This document shows positions 1-8,859 of a DNA stretch of 48,595 nt, piece by piece. Location: NCBI GenBank assembly GCA_049965455.1, contig JBMFWH010000006.1, forward strand, positions 1 through 48,595, written 5' to 3'. The notes beneath the pieces are model-generated. The model saw only the letters and a program-made list of their open reading frames with translations. It ran no database searches and was not told where the DNA came from. Made by a program: the position numbers and the translations under genes. The DNA is from JAVRLB01 sp049965455. Lineage in GTDB: Archaea > Thermoplasmatota > Thermoplasmata > Thermoplasmatales > ARK-15. The stretch's first letter is position 1, and each line of letters starts with the position of its first letter.

Positions 1-54
1 GAACTGAAACAGATCCATGTGATGAAATATGAATTAGGAGAAACGGAGGAATAA
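1..54 (+). CDS. Possible 3' end of an upstream gene (partial)
   Basis: Frame 1 is open from the window edge through 17 codons and ends in TAA at 52-54. The visible residues are polar and charged (ending GETEE), as is common at protein C-termini. The stretch is too short to identify or to exclude a chance open frame. It sits tail to tail with the transposase fragment that ends at 83. Confidence 0.25.
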   Translation, partial: ELKQIHVMKYELGETEE

Positions 55-82
55 TTAAAATAGTAAAAAAGCTTACATAATT

Positions 83-640
83 TTATAGGTAAGTCTCTGT
101 GCTGGTCAAGTCATACGCTATGATCTCATCAAGCTTGTCTCCTCTTTCCATTAACCTGTCATATAATGCGTTTTCTATAGTCTCTATGTGATCCTCTTCA
201 CTATTGCATACTGCGTCAAGTGCCCTCAAAAATTGATGCTTTTTCATGTTCTCTAAACCTATGCCCGCTATCTCATCCATCCCTGTATTCGATAACCATC
301 TTTCAAGTTGTGTCAGGCTCTTTGAATCTATGAGCCTGTTTATGGCCATTATCGTAATGAGTTTTCCAACAGATACTTTCATGTTGGATTTTACTATTTG
401 ATCAATGGTTTCAGGTAACATTATGGTTTCAGCAATATCCCATAATACTGCTATATCTCCATACCTTTTAGTGTTTGACAACTCTAAAGCATCTAGCCTA
501 TGTTTTCCCTCTTTCAGTTTTCCATTTCTTTCTACACCAATATATCCCTGATAAACGTGTTTCACTTTTCCGTTTACTCTTATATTTTTGTAATTATAAA
601 GGTATACACTATTCCCTTTTTTCACTCTGGCAATTGTCAT
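83..640 (-). pseudogene. IS1634-type transposase, N-terminal fragment
   Basis: The 185 residues match the N-terminal part of IS1634-family (IS4-superfamily DDE) transposases. They include the typical opening (RVKKGNSVYLY, then a GKVKHVYQGYIG strand) and reach the region of the first catalytic Asp in a YDLTST motif near residue 176. The frame then stops at 83-85, nine residues after that Asp motif begins. Family members usually exceed 450 residues, so the catalytic core and C-terminus are missing. The sequence beyond the stop does not continue the family in another frame as far as the window shows. It is a relic, not a working element. The start is ATG at 638-640, directly beside a 20-bp palindrome. 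Confidence 0.75.
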
Positions 641-836
641 ATGTAGTATGTATATATACTACAAATATAATAAGTTTCCTATTTTCAATGTTAAAAAAGA
701 TTAAGATAGAACTAAGTTTCCAATAAGTATAATACATTTGTGTTCCAATGTAGTATGTAAAAGTGTTCTAAATAGGAGTTGACATGATCACAAAATACAA
801 AATTTTATATTAATAGATCTCATATCACGCTATTAT
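641..836. repeat. Non-coding IS-flank region with short repeats
   Basis: AT-rich spacer between the transposase fragment and tRNA-Val. It contains a palindrome at 643-662 (GTAGTAT and ATACTAC arms around GTATAT) and a 12-bp direct repeat, ATGTAGTATGTA, at 641-652 and 748-759. These are probably remains of the insertion-sequence end or of transposase promoter/operator sequence. No gene was recognised here apart from the tRNA promoter near 803-812. Confidence 0.45.
803..812 (+). promoter_or_regulatory. TATA-like box of tRNA-Val
   Basis: TTTTATATTA lies 25-34 nt upstream of the tRNA 5' end at 837, the usual distance for an archaeal TATA box. Confidence 0.5.
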
Positions 837-910
837 GGGCTCGTGGTCTAGTTGGTTATGACGTCACCCTGACACGGTGGAGGTCACCGGTTCGAACCCG
901 GTCGGGCCCA
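837..910 (+). tRNA. tRNA-Val (anticodon GAC)
   Basis: A 74-nt cloverleaf can be folded by eye. The acceptor arms GGGCTCG and CGGGCCC pair with one U-G. The D stem is GTC/GAC. The anticodon stem TCACC/GGTGG encloses loop CTGACAC, giving anticodon GAC. The T stem is ACCGG/CCGGT around TTCGAAC. The discriminator base is A, no CCA is encoded and no intron is present. It reads valine GUC/GUU codons. Confidence 0.96.
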
Positions 911-1013
911 TTTCAAAAATATTCAGCATCTTATTTTTTATGTTAAAAATACAAAAAATATAAATATAATGAATTAATTACTTATCTATAACTAAATTAT
1001 ATATAGTGAGAAC

Positions 1014-1541
1014 ATGATGCAAGGAAATAGAAAACATGGCGCAAGAATGAGAGATTCTGCATATAACGTGGATGAGATTGTAAAATTTCTTGAAATAAAG
1101 CAGGGAGATAAGATATTGGATCTTGGAGCAGGAGATGGATTTTTTTCAAAAGAATTAAAAAAGATCACGAACAATGTTACTGCACTGGACATCGATGATG
1201 AATACTTTAGCGAACTTGAAAAATTGGGAATAAAAACCGTTAAAGAGGATATTTGCAAGTATGATTATGGCCTTTACGACCTGATATTTATAGCAAATGT
1301 TTATCATGGCATAAGAAACATGTGCAAGGAAAAACTTCTTGAAAATCTTAATAAAATCGCAAATAAATATGTTGCCATTGTCGATTTCAACCCTGAAAGA
1401 GCTATGTTCGGCCCTCCAAGCAGCATAAGAATATCAAAAGAGAAAATTATAGAAGAATTTCAACAACATAACTTTAAATTGGTAAAAGAAAAGGATCTAA
1501 AATATCATTATCTTCTTATATTTAAACGAGATCATACCTGA
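1014..1541 (+). CDS. Class I SAM-dependent methyltransferase
   Basis: A 175-residue Rossmann-fold methyltransferase. Motif I is DLGAGDG at about residues 36-42, followed by an acidic motif II strand (ALDIDD near 57-62) and a hydrophobic motif IV strand (LIFIANVYHG) where catalytic residues lie in related enzymes. The protein is small, with no added substrate domain, so the substrate cannot be deduced. The start is an ATG-ATG pair at 1014. The next gene, an MFS transporter, begins 2 nt after the stop, so the two are likely cotranscribed; the methyltransferase may act on the same compound the transporter moves. Family assignment is firm and function is open. Confidence 0.85.
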   Translation: MMQGNRKHGARMRDSAYNVDEIVKFLEIKQGDKILDLGAGDGFFSKELKKITNNVTALDIDDEYFSELEKLGIKTVKEDICKYDYGLYDLIFIANVYHGIRNMCKEKLLENLNKIANKYVAIVDFNPERAMFGPPSSIRISKEKIIEEFQQHNFKLVKEKDLKYHYLLIFKRDHT

Positions 1542-1543
1542 AA

Positions 1544-2698
1544 ATGGACAAAAATATACTTATCATAATAGCTGGGAGAGTTCCGCTGAGTTTCAGCTAC
1601 GGCTTCCTTAACGTACTGCTTAGTCTTTACCTATTATCAATTGGATACGATTATTTAGCTATAGGTATTATTATTGGAGCCGCAATAATAATAAGTGCTT
1701 TGCTTTCGTTCTTTATTGCCATGTTGGCAGATCACTACGGCAGAAAATTCGTACTTATCATTCTTTTCATTTTATTCTTTCTCTCTTCAATCCTCTTTTT
1801 ACAGACTAAAAACATATACGCACTTGCATTGCTATCTGGAATTGGCGGATTCACCGGGTCAGGTGGTGGGCCTATAGGATCTGGTGGCCCTTTTGGCGCA
1901 ATACAAACTGCTATGATCACGGAATTTACAGACCGCAAAAGTTTTTCCAGCGTATTGTCTATAGCCTCCGCTTTAGGAATGCTTGCAAGCGTTGTAGGTG
2001 CGTTCTTTATAGAGGTATTTGAATTGTTGTCCATAAATGTATACCTGCTTTTTTATGTGGCTTCAATATTTGGTCTCTTAGGTGGGATAATAACATTTTT
2101 CGTTAAAGATAACAAGATTAGAAGCAAACACTTACTACCTCATCTGTCATGGAAAAACATAATAAAGCTCACTATACCAACAATGCCTGGAGGAATTGGC
2201 AGCGGATTGATTACACCTATTTTTTCAATGTGGTTTCATCTTAAATTCAATCTTACAAGCGGGCAGATAGGATTGATTTTCGGCGCCGCAAATCTCTTTA
2301 CAATATTTATGATGTTACTATTGCCAAAGATCACATCGAAAGAGGCAGAGCTGAAAACTATAATCAGTACCAGAGTAATTGGCTCTTTTGCGCTCATACT
2401 GATTGCAATTACTCCTTTCTTATCGCTCTCGATAATACTTTTCATGCTCAGAAACGGCTTTCAGATGGGTGCTGTTCCAATAAGGCAATCTTTTGCGATG
2501 GGCATAGTTGATGATACAGAGAGAGCAACAACTTCTGGTGCAACCTCGATGGCAAGAACCGGTTTCTCTTCAATATCCCCGCCACTGTCTGGGTCCATAA
2601 TTGCCTCGAGTTTAGCATATCCTCCATTATTTGGGGGTGTTATTTCACTTTTCGACCCGATTTTTTATTATATCTTATTTAAAAGGCATTGGAACTAA
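1544..2698 (+). CDS. MFS transporter
   Basis: A 384-residue polytopic membrane protein with about 11-12 hydrophobic segments and the MFS signature between helices 2 and 3 (ADHYGRK near residue 64). A glycine-rich loop (GSGGGPIGSGGP) precedes helix 4. A second-half motif, PIRQSFAMGIVDDTERA, is shared with the MFS protein at 5363-6562. It is likely a proton-coupled exporter or importer in the cytoplasmic membrane; the substrate is not predictable. It follows the methyltransferase by 2 nt and ends just before the promoter of the oxidase operon. Confidence 0.88.
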   Translation: MDKNILIIIAGRVPLSFSYGFLNVLLSLYLLSIGYDYLAIGIIIGAAIIISALLSFFIAMLADHYGRKFVLIILFILFFLSSILFLQTKNIYALALLSGIGGFTGSGGGPIGSGGPFGAIQTAMITEFTDRKSFSSVLSIASALGMLASVVGAFFIEVFELLSINVYLLFYVASIFGLLGGIITFFVKDNKIRSKHLLPHLSWKNIIKLTIPTMPGGIGSGLITPIFSMWFHLKFNLTSGQIGLIFGAANLFTIFMMLLLPKITSKEAELKTIISTRVIGSFALILIAITPFLSLSIILFMLRNGFQMGAVPIRQSFAMGIVDDTERATTSGATSMARTGFSSISPPLSGSIIASSLAYPPLFGGVISLFDPIFYYILFKRHWN

Positions 2699-2739
2699 TC
2701 TGGTTAAATATTAAATACTAAATTTGCCTATTGGTAAAT

Positions 2740-4131
2740 ATGGACCTTATTTCAAGCTTAAAAACGATCGTTGGTTCTCATGTCCTATATTCTAAAGAGG
2801 ATTTGATTCCTTATCAAAACGATGCTTCTGTTTTTGAGGGCATCAGTCCTAAAGTCGTAGCCCTGCCAAAAAGCACGGAAGAAGTATCCAGGATATTGAA
2901 GTTCTGCTATGAAAATAATATTGAGGTTGTGACCAGGGGAGGTGGTACATCTCTTACTGGATCATCAATTCTTACTTCCGATGGAATCATGATCAGCATG
3001 GAGCGATTTGATAAAATATTAGAAACAAAAATTGAAGATCGCTATGTCATTGTTGAATCAGGCGTGAGAATTGACAATTTAAATGAATATCTTAAACGAT
3101 ACAATCATTTTTATCCCCCTGATCCAGCCAGCTCGATCGCAGCCACGGTAGGTGGTACCATTGCCACTAATGCTGGAGGATTGAGAGCGGCAATGTACGG
3201 AGCTACAAAAGAGTGGGTTCTTGGTCTTGAGGTAGTACTGCCAAACGGAAAAATAGTGCAGTTTGGCGGCAAGACCTTAAAAAGGTCTCTGGGCTACGAT
3301 CTTACGGCCTTGATGATCGGCAGTGAGGGTACTCTTGGGATCATAACTAAAGCGATATTAAAGATAGTACCGATACCGGAGCGCACGGGCAGGATACTTG
3401 CTTATTTCAGAGAGATAGAAACTGCGGGGCAAGCAATATCTGAGCTGAAAATGAACAGCATTACGCCTCTGATCGCAGAGTTCATGGATAGATATTCCAT
3501 GAATTCCATCACCAAGGTAAAAAACATGAGCTTTCCAGAAGCGGCAAAATATATGTTGATCATAGATATTGCCTCCACTAAAGAATCGATCTCCAGCAAA
3601 CTGGATGAATCTTCAAAAATTTTGGGGCGGTTTAATCCGGTAGAGATCAAGATCACTACCGATCCTGATGAAATGGATAAAATATATCAAGCAAGGAAAG
3701 GGTTGTACTCTTCTCAGCTTCAGGTACGTGATAATCTTGATGACTCTGTTATCATAGGGGATATTGTGGTTCCAACTTCTGAGCTTCCACAAACTCTGAA
3801 AGAGCTAGACGAGAAAATTAGAGAATACGGTATGAAAGTAGTGCTATTCGGGCATATTGGCGATGGAAACATCCATCCAAACATATTTGCACGGATGAAA
3901 GACCCCGCGCAGTTTAAAAAGGTTGAGGATCTGATGCTGGAGTTTGGAAGAATTGCAATACAACACGGGGGTAGCGTATCTTCAGAGCATGGTATAGGGC
4001 TGGAAAAGAGAGCGATGTTGATTGAAGAGTTCAAAAGTAAGGACAGCCTAGAGAACTTGGAGCTGATGAAAAACATTAAAAAGATCTTTGACCCCAAAAA
4101 CCTGTTAAACAGGGGGAAAATATTTGAATGA
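2740..4131 (+). CDS. FAD-linked oxidase, GlcD/D-lactate dehydrogenase type
   Basis: 463 residues from the ATG at 2740; an in-frame TTG at 2731 would add three residues and looks less likely. An N-terminal PCMH-type FAD domain shows the pyrophosphate-binding stretch RGGGTSLTGS and the DPASSIAATVGGTIATNAGG and GSEGTLGIIT motifs. A C-terminal FAD-oxidase cap carries FGHIGDGNIHPN and SSEHGIGLEKR, including the His and Glu found in glycolate oxidase GlcD and D-lactate dehydrogenases, and it ends with the usual DPKNLLNRGK. The gene overlaps the Fe-S gene by 4 nt (ATGA). It probably oxidises a 2-hydroxy acid such as D-lactate or glycolate and passes electrons through the Fe-S partner to the membrane quinone pool. 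The substrate is inferred. Confidence 0.88.
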   Translation: MDLISSLKTIVGSHVLYSKEDLIPYQNDASVFEGISPKVVALPKSTEEVSRILKFCYENNIEVVTRGGGTSLTGSSILTSDGIMISMERFDKILETKIEDRYVIVESGVRIDNLNEYLKRYNHFYPPDPASSIAATVGGTIATNAGGLRAAMYGATKEWVLGLEVVLPNGKIVQFGGKTLKRSLGYDLTALMIGSEGTLGIITKAILKIVPIPERTGRILAYFREIETAGQAISELKMNSITPLIAEFMDRYSMNSITKVKNMSFPEAAKYMLIIDIASTKESISSKLDESSKILGRFNPVEIKITTDPDEMDKIYQARKGLYSSQLQVRDNLDDSVIIGDIVVPTSELPQTLKELDEKIREYGMKVVLFGHIGDGNIHPNIFARMKDPAQFKKVEDLMLEFGRIAIQHGGSVSSEHGIGLEKRAMLIEEFKSKDSLENLELMKNIKKIFDPKNLLNRGKIFE

Positions 4132-5363
4132 ACACGCTTGTTAGCTTGCTTGGAGAAGAAGCGGGCAAGTGCATTAACTGCGGTTTCTGCGAAAGTGTTT
4201 GTCCGACACTGCCATCTTCCGATTACAGGGCCATATATGGTGCCAGGGGTAGAGTAGCACTCGGAAAGAAAGTTTTTGAGGATCTCTCTAAAAATAAAAA
4301 AACAGCATTGTCTATCTCTGACTCTTTTTATTCGTGCTTAGACTGTTATGCTTGCTTTCAAGTATGCCCTGCAGGTGTTAATGCAGGAAAAGTGAGCAGT
4401 ATAATGAGGCAGCTCATCACCTCTCAGCAATTTACGGTGACTAATCAGGAAAAAAGTGTGGCGAAGATGATAGTATCTGCTACCTTGAAATATAACAGCC
4501 CAATAGCTTTAAAATCGGATGTTTTATGGGCCAATGATATACCTCTCAATTATAAATCTGATACCCTGCTTTACACTGGAACTATGTACCAGCTAATGCC
4601 GAACAGCAAGGCTCTTTCATCTCTAAAACAGAAATTTGGAGACTCCATGACTGAAACATTTGCAAAGTTTATCGTTAAAATGCCATCGCTTTTAAAGTTA
4701 TCATCAGGCATTTACGACCGGAACCTGAAAGACAAGATGGGCTCTTATTTGCATGATATTGCATTGCTGTTGACAGAGGCGGGAGTACAGTTTACGTATC
4801 TCGGTCCTGAAGAGCCTTATCCAGGCACGTTTTTGCATGATCTGGGGTACGTTAAAGAATTTAAAGAATATGCATTAAAAGTGACTCAGCTTTTTAGGTC
4901 CCACAAGATTAAAAAAATCATAACCGTTGATCCACACACATACGAGCTTTTAAAGTACGTTTATCCCGAATACATTCAGGATTTTGATTTTGAAGTGTAT
5001 CACTATCTGGATTTTATAAAAAATTTAAAATTTGAAAAAGATGATTCTCTTATCACCTATCATGAGCCATGCCATTTCGTGCTTCGAAATGTTGAATATA
5101 ACGCCCCGAAAGAATTGCTGAAAAACATAGGCAATTTAAAGATGCCTGCAAGAAACGGAAAAAGCAATATGTGCTGTGGTGGCCCTGACGAAATGATCTA
5201 TACATCCCTCTCAGAATCGGTGTCCAATGCAAGATTTTTAGAATTAAAAGGCACCGGGTCCAGAAAAATAATCACCGCATGCCCGATCTGCTATATCAAT
5301 CTTGCAAAGGATGAGACGGTAATGGACATTGCTGGATATCTCAAAGAAAGGTTAAAAAAGTGA
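4128..5363 (+). CDS. Fe-S oxidoreductase subunit, GlcF/HdrD-like
   Basis: 411 residues. Two 4Fe-4S ferredoxin motifs are visible: C15-x2-C18-x2-C21-x3-C25-P and C70-x2-C73-x2-C76-x3-C80-P. The C-terminal half has two cysteine-rich CCG-type elements (HEPCHF and MCCGGPDE, then ACPICY) that in the HdrB/D and GlcF family bind a further cluster. It is the expected electron-transfer partner of the FAD oxidase with which it overlaps by 4 nt. It has no membrane segment, so it is probably peripheral on the cytoplasmic membrane. Its stop overlaps the start region of the next MFS gene. Confidence 0.88.
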   Translation: MNTLVSLLGEEAGKCINCGFCESVCPTLPSSDYRAIYGARGRVALGKKVFEDLSKNKKTALSISDSFYSCLDCYACFQVCPAGVNAGKVSSIMRQLITSQQFTVTNQEKSVAKMIVSATLKYNSPIALKSDVLWANDIPLNYKSDTLLYTGTMYQLMPNSKALSSLKQKFGDSMTETFAKFIVKMPSLLKLSSGIYDRNLKDKMGSYLHDIALLLTEAGVQFTYLGPEEPYPGTFLHDLGYVKEFKEYALKVTQLFRSHKIKKIITVDPHTYELLKYVYPEYIQDFDFEVYHYLDFIKNLKFEKDDSLITYHEPCHFVLRNVEYNAPKELLKNIGNLKMPARNGKSNMCCGGPDEMIYTSLSESVSNARFLELKGTGSRKIITACPICYINLAKDETVMDIAGYLKERLKK

Positions 5364-6562
5364 TGAGAATGAAGCTTTTGACAGATGAAAAAGGAAATTT
5401 GCTGTTCGTTACCAAAGCCTTGCGCGTGTTTGCTTATTCTTACATCAGCATTATATTGCCACTCTATCTTTTAAGATCTGGGTACTCTGCATTTTTTGTG
5501 GGCATTGTGGTTACAGTTGCCATATTAAGCAGCGTGTTTTACAATGTTCTAATAAGTAAATATGCTGACTATTTCGGCAGAGGCAGAAGCCTGATCCTGC
5601 TCTCTTTCATGATGGCTTTGTCTGGCATAATATTTGCATTAAACATAAACAACTATTTTATCATGATTGCCGCTTTTATTGGGGCGATCAGCGTTACAGG
5701 CACTGAAACAGGCCCGTTCTTGAGCATTGAACAGGCAGCACTGACAAAGTTTACAAGCGCTGAAAAAAGAACTTTGATGTACAGCACTTACAACTTTATA
5801 GGATACACTGCCATGGCTGCTGGATCTCTGTTCAGTGGCCTGCCTGGATTCTTAAACAACTTTAATTTGTATTATTTGTTGTTCTACGTTTATGCTGCAA
5901 TAGCATTGATCCTCGCAGTGATCTATTACCTTCTGGGTTCAAACTTGGAGCTGGATAATAAAAAAGATGTTCAAAAACCTATAAGCCCTGAAACAAAAAA
6001 GATCATTATCCGGTTATCTGCACTTTTTTCAATGGATGCTTTTGGTGGGGGTTTTGTACTGCAGAGTTTGCTGGCGCTATGGTTTTATTCAAGATGGGGG
6101 TTGCACCTAAGCTCTCTTTCAGTACTGTTTTTCGTATCTGGGATAATTACCGCGCTGTCCCTGTTTTTGGCTGCTAGAATAGCTAAAAAAATAGGATTGT
6201 TGAATACTATGGTGTTCACTCACATCCCCTCATCGATATTTTTAATATTAATACCTTTCTCCCCAACAGCGATTGGATCTGTAATATTTTTATTTGCCCG
6301 TCAATCACTATCACAGATGGATGTACCGACCAGACAATCATACATGATGGCGATTGTCAAGCCTGAAGAGAGAACTGCTGTTGCGGGATTGACAAACATT
6401 CCAAGGTCGATAGCCCAGGCTTCGAGCCCGGCACTGTCCAGTTTCATGATCCAGGTTGTTCAATACTCTATCCCGTTTGTCGCTGGTGGATCCATAAAAA
6501 TCCTGTATGACGTTCTTATATTTTTCACTTTTAGAAGAATCAAGCCTCCAGAAGAAAAATAA
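5363..6562 (+). CDS. MFS transporter, third gene of the oxidase operon
   Basis: 399 residues from the ATG at 5363, which shares a base with the TGA of the Fe-S gene; a GTG at 5360 and an ATG at 5369 are alternatives. It has around 12 hydrophobic segments, the MFS loop 2-3 signature ADYFGRGRS, and a second-half motif PTRQSYMMAIVKPEERTA that closely parallels the MFS gene at 1544-2698, so the two are paralogues. Tight coupling to the oxidase subunits suggests it imports their hydroxy-acid substrate, or exports a product. Confidence 0.87.
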   Translation: MRMKLLTDEKGNLLFVTKALRVFAYSYISIILPLYLLRSGYSAFFVGIVVTVAILSSVFYNVLISKYADYFGRGRSLILLSFMMALSGIIFALNINNYFIMIAAFIGAISVTGTETGPFLSIEQAALTKFTSAEKRTLMYSTYNFIGYTAMAAGSLFSGLPGFLNNFNLYYLLFYVYAAIALILAVIYYLLGSNLELDNKKDVQKPISPETKKIIIRLSALFSMDAFGGGFVLQSLLALWFYSRWGLHLSSLSVLFFVSGIITALSLFLAARIAKKIGLLNTMVFTHIPSSIFLILIPFSPTAIGSVIFLFARQSLSQMDVPTRQSYMMAIVKPEERTAVAGLTNIPRSIAQASSPALSSFMIQVVQYSIPFVAGGSIKILYDVLIFFTFRRIKPPEEK

Positions 6563-6602
6563 CAGATAAGTTTATCTATTTTTTGCTATTTTTATAGAAA
6601 AG

Positions 6603-6625
6603 AATATATACTACAATATATACTG
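6603..6625 (+). promoter_or_regulatory. Tandem TATA-like boxes upstream of tfb
   Basis: ATATATACTA and a second copy, ATATATACT, lie 33-55 nt upstream of the ATG at 6658. The repeat may give two start sites or be a regulator site. Confidence 0.35.
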
Positions 6626-6657
6626 ACTACCATTACTCTCTCAAGTGGTGGCTATTT

Positions 6658-7596
6658 ATGCAGAAAAAAAACATAGAAGAACATGTGGTAGTATGCCCTG
6701 AATGTGGATCGACTCATCTGATTCGTGACTACGAACGAGGAGAATTAATATGTCAAGACTGCGGTCTTGTCATTGATGACAGCTACATAGATCAGGGTCC
6801 TGAATGGCGTGCTTTTGATGCTGAGCAAGATGATAAACGCGCTCGTACTGGCGCACCTATAAATTACCTTACTCATGACAAAGGACTTGCTACAGAGATA
6901 TCATGGTCTAACAAAGACTCTTACGGGAAGAGAATACCACATAGAAACAGAGCTCAAATATATAGGGTCAGAAAATGGCACCAGAGAATAAGGGTCAGCA
7001 ACTCTGCAGAGCGAAATCTGTCAGTAGCCTTGCAAGAGATGAAAAATATTACGATAAAGATGAAATTACCTAAAGATGTTGAGGAAACTGCTGCTGTAAT
7101 ATACAGGAAGGCAGTATTCAAAAATCTTATACGTGGAAGAAGCATTGAAAGCATTGTTGCTGCAAGTATCTATGCTGCCTGCAGGCTGGTGGACATGCCA
7201 AGGACCCTGGAAGAGGTTTCTAAGGATTCTGAGATTAACAAAAAGAAAATCGGTAGAGCTTACAGGCACCTTACCAAAGAGCTGAGTTTGAATTTAAAGC
7301 CAACGGTTCCTTCTTCATACATCACACAATTTTGTAATCGCCTCAACCTCGACAAAAACGTGGTTACAGAGGCTGAAGAAATCGTTCGCAGAGCATCAGA
7401 GATGGGCCTTACTTCTGGCAAAGGGCCTACTGGTGTCGCCGCCGCTGCGATATACATAGCCTCCACAACACTGGACCAGCAAAAAACGCAAAAAGAGATT
7501 GCAGAGGTTGCAGGTGTTACGGAAGTAACGATCAGAAACAGGTATAAAGAGATCTCGAGATCTTTAAATATAGATTTGGACATCAAGATAATATGA
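6658..7596 (+). CDS. tfb: Transcription initiation factor TFB (first copy)
   Basis: 312 residues, the full length of archaeal TFB. The N-terminal zinc ribbon has C13-x2-C16 and C32-x2-C35. The B-reader/B-linker region follows (GPEWRAFD, then RTGAPI). Two cyclin-like repeats span roughly 110-200 and 210-305, the second with TSGKGPTGVAAAAIYIA and a C-terminal helix-turn-helix (TEVTIRNRYKEI). It binds TBP and the BRE and recruits RNA polymerase. The stop overlaps the GMP synthetase glutaminase start by 4 nt. A second, very similar copy lies at 25348-26292. Confidence 0.96.
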   Translation: MQKKNIEEHVVVCPECGSTHLIRDYERGELICQDCGLVIDDSYIDQGPEWRAFDAEQDDKRARTGAPINYLTHDKGLATEISWSNKDSYGKRIPHRNRAQIYRVRKWHQRIRVSNSAERNLSVALQEMKNITIKMKLPKDVEETAAVIYRKAVFKNLIRGRSIESIVAASIYAACRLVDMPRTLEEVSKDSEINKKKIGRAYRHLTKELSLNLKPTVPSSYITQFCNRLNLDKNVVTEAEEIVRRASEMGLTSGKGPTGVAAAAIYIASTTLDQQKTQKEIAEVAGVTEVTIRNRYKEISRSLNIDLDIKII

Positions 7597-8165
7597 AAGT
7601 TTATGTTATTGACAACGGTGGTCAATGGACGCACAGAGAATGGAGAGTATTAAAATACTTGGGTGTAGAGACCAAGATTGTCCCTAACACTACCCCGTTA
7701 AAAAACTTGATCGCTGAGAGTGTGGACGCACTGGTACTTTCCGGTGGCTCTCCAAGCATATCCTTTGAATCTTACAAGCTTGGCAATATTGGCGAATATC
7801 TGGACTCTGACCAGTTTGCGATTTTAGGGATCTGTGTAGGCGCGCAGTTTATCGCTCTGCATTACAATGGTACCGTGGGCCCTGCAAATGTTCCAGAGTA
7901 CGGAAAAATGAATATCGATATTATAAAAGAGGGAAAACTGTTTAAAGGTCTTGAAAAGAAGTTTTATGTCTGGGAATCGCACAATGATGAGGTGAAAACA
8001 CTGCCCGAAAACTTTGAACTGCTTGCAAGTTCAGAGTCCTGTAAAATACAGGCTTTTGAGCATGTTACAAAGCGGATATATGCTGTGCAGTTCCATCCAG
8101 AGGTAGACAATACAGAGTTTGGATACGAGATCTTTAATAATTTTTTAGAGTCTATTAAATCATAG
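7593..8165 (+). CDS. guaAA: GMP synthetase glutaminase subunit
   Basis: A 190-residue class I glutamine amidotransferase of the split archaeal GMP synthetase. It releases ammonia from glutamine for XMP amination by the separate PP-loop subunit, which is not in this window. The catalytic triad is visible as C81 in GICVGAQ and H168/E170 in QFHPEVDNTE, and the N-terminus (VYVIDNGGQWTHREWR) is typical of the family. The ATG overlaps the tfb stop (ATGA), so translation is coupled to TFB. Confidence 0.95.
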   Translation: MKVYVIDNGGQWTHREWRVLKYLGVETKIVPNTTPLKNLIAESVDALVLSGGSPSISFESYKLGNIGEYLDSDQFAILGICVGAQFIALHYNGTVGPANVPEYGKMNIDIIKEGKLFKGLEKKFYVWESHNDEVKTLPENFELLASSESCKIQAFEHVTKRIYAVQFHPEVDNTEFGYEIFNNFLESIKS

Positions 8166-8167
8166 AT

Positions 8168-8177
8168 TTTATATTTT
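8168..8177 (+). promoter_or_regulatory. TATA-like box of pdxT
   Basis: TTTATATTTT is 21-30 nt upstream of the ATG at 8198. This supports a leaderless mRNA starting there rather than at the in-frame ATG at 8180. Confidence 0.45.
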
Positions 8178-8197
8178 TAATGTGCATTCAGGGTACG

Positions 8198-8779
8198 ATG
8201 AATATTGGAATATTGGGTATTCAAGGTGACGTGGCTGAGCATTTTGCAATGGCTGAAACAGCGTTGAGAGAGTTGAACATTAAGGGCAAGGTATCCATAG
8301 TCAAGACCTTGAAAGATCTGGATATACAGGGTCTGATCATTCCCGGTGGTGAAAGCACCACTATCACAAAATTCTTGATCAAAGAGAGGCTTTTTGATAA
8401 GATCAAAGAGAGTGTTAAAGCTGGTTCGTTACATTTAATGGGCACCTGTGCAGGCGCGATCGTAATGTCCGAGTCGGTAATGGATTCTTCGATTGAGCCC
8501 ATGCACATCATTCCCATGACCGTGTCAAGGAACGCATATGGAAGGCAGGTTGACTCTTTTGAAGTGAACATAAATATCCGGACTTTTGAAGCGCCGTTCA
8601 AGGCTATTTTTATCAGGGCACCAAAGATCATGGGTGTGTCCGATACCGTTGAGATTCTGGCTAAAAGTGGAAGTGAGATCCTGTTTGTAAGGTATAAAAA
8701 TAACCTTGCGCTTACTTTCCATCCCGAGCTTTCTGGAGACTCTAGAATACACAAACTCTTTATCTCGGGATTAGAATAA
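8198..8779 (+). CDS. pdxT: Pyridoxal 5'-phosphate synthase glutaminase subunit
   Basis: 193 residues from ATG 8198, where the conserved opening MNIGILGIQGDVAEH begins; the upstream ATG at 8180 would add six non-conserved residues. It is a class I glutaminase with the PGGESTT oxyanion loop, nucleophile C84 in GTCAGAIV, and H175/E177 in TFHPELSGD. PdxT supplies ammonia to PdxS, which makes PLP from ribose 5-phosphate and glyceraldehyde 3-phosphate; PdxS is not in the window. PLP is the cofactor of the glycine decarboxylase subunits encoded at 20.6-23.4 kb. Confidence 0.95.
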   Translation: MNIGILGIQGDVAEHFAMAETALRELNIKGKVSIVKTLKDLDIQGLIIPGGESTTITKFLIKERLFDKIKESVKAGSLHLMGTCAGAIVMSESVMDSSIEPMHIIPMTVSRNAYGRQVDSFEVNINIRTFEAPFKAIFIRAPKIMGVSDTVEILAKSGSEILFVRYKNNLALTFHPELSGDSRIHKLFISGLE

Positions 8780-8859
8780 TGGGAGACCCCTTCGTTTCCA
8801 GTGGAGAGAATCCTTAATATTCATGATAGTAATACTCATGTAACTGTCAGGTGATTTAA

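Noticed and set aside
8221..8754. 177-codon open frame on the minus strand opposite pdxT.
   Set aside because: It is antisense to a gene with an intact catalytic triad, and its translation has no recognisable family. Similar long antisense frames lie opposite several other strong genes (3720-4097, 20907-21332, 35723-36247).
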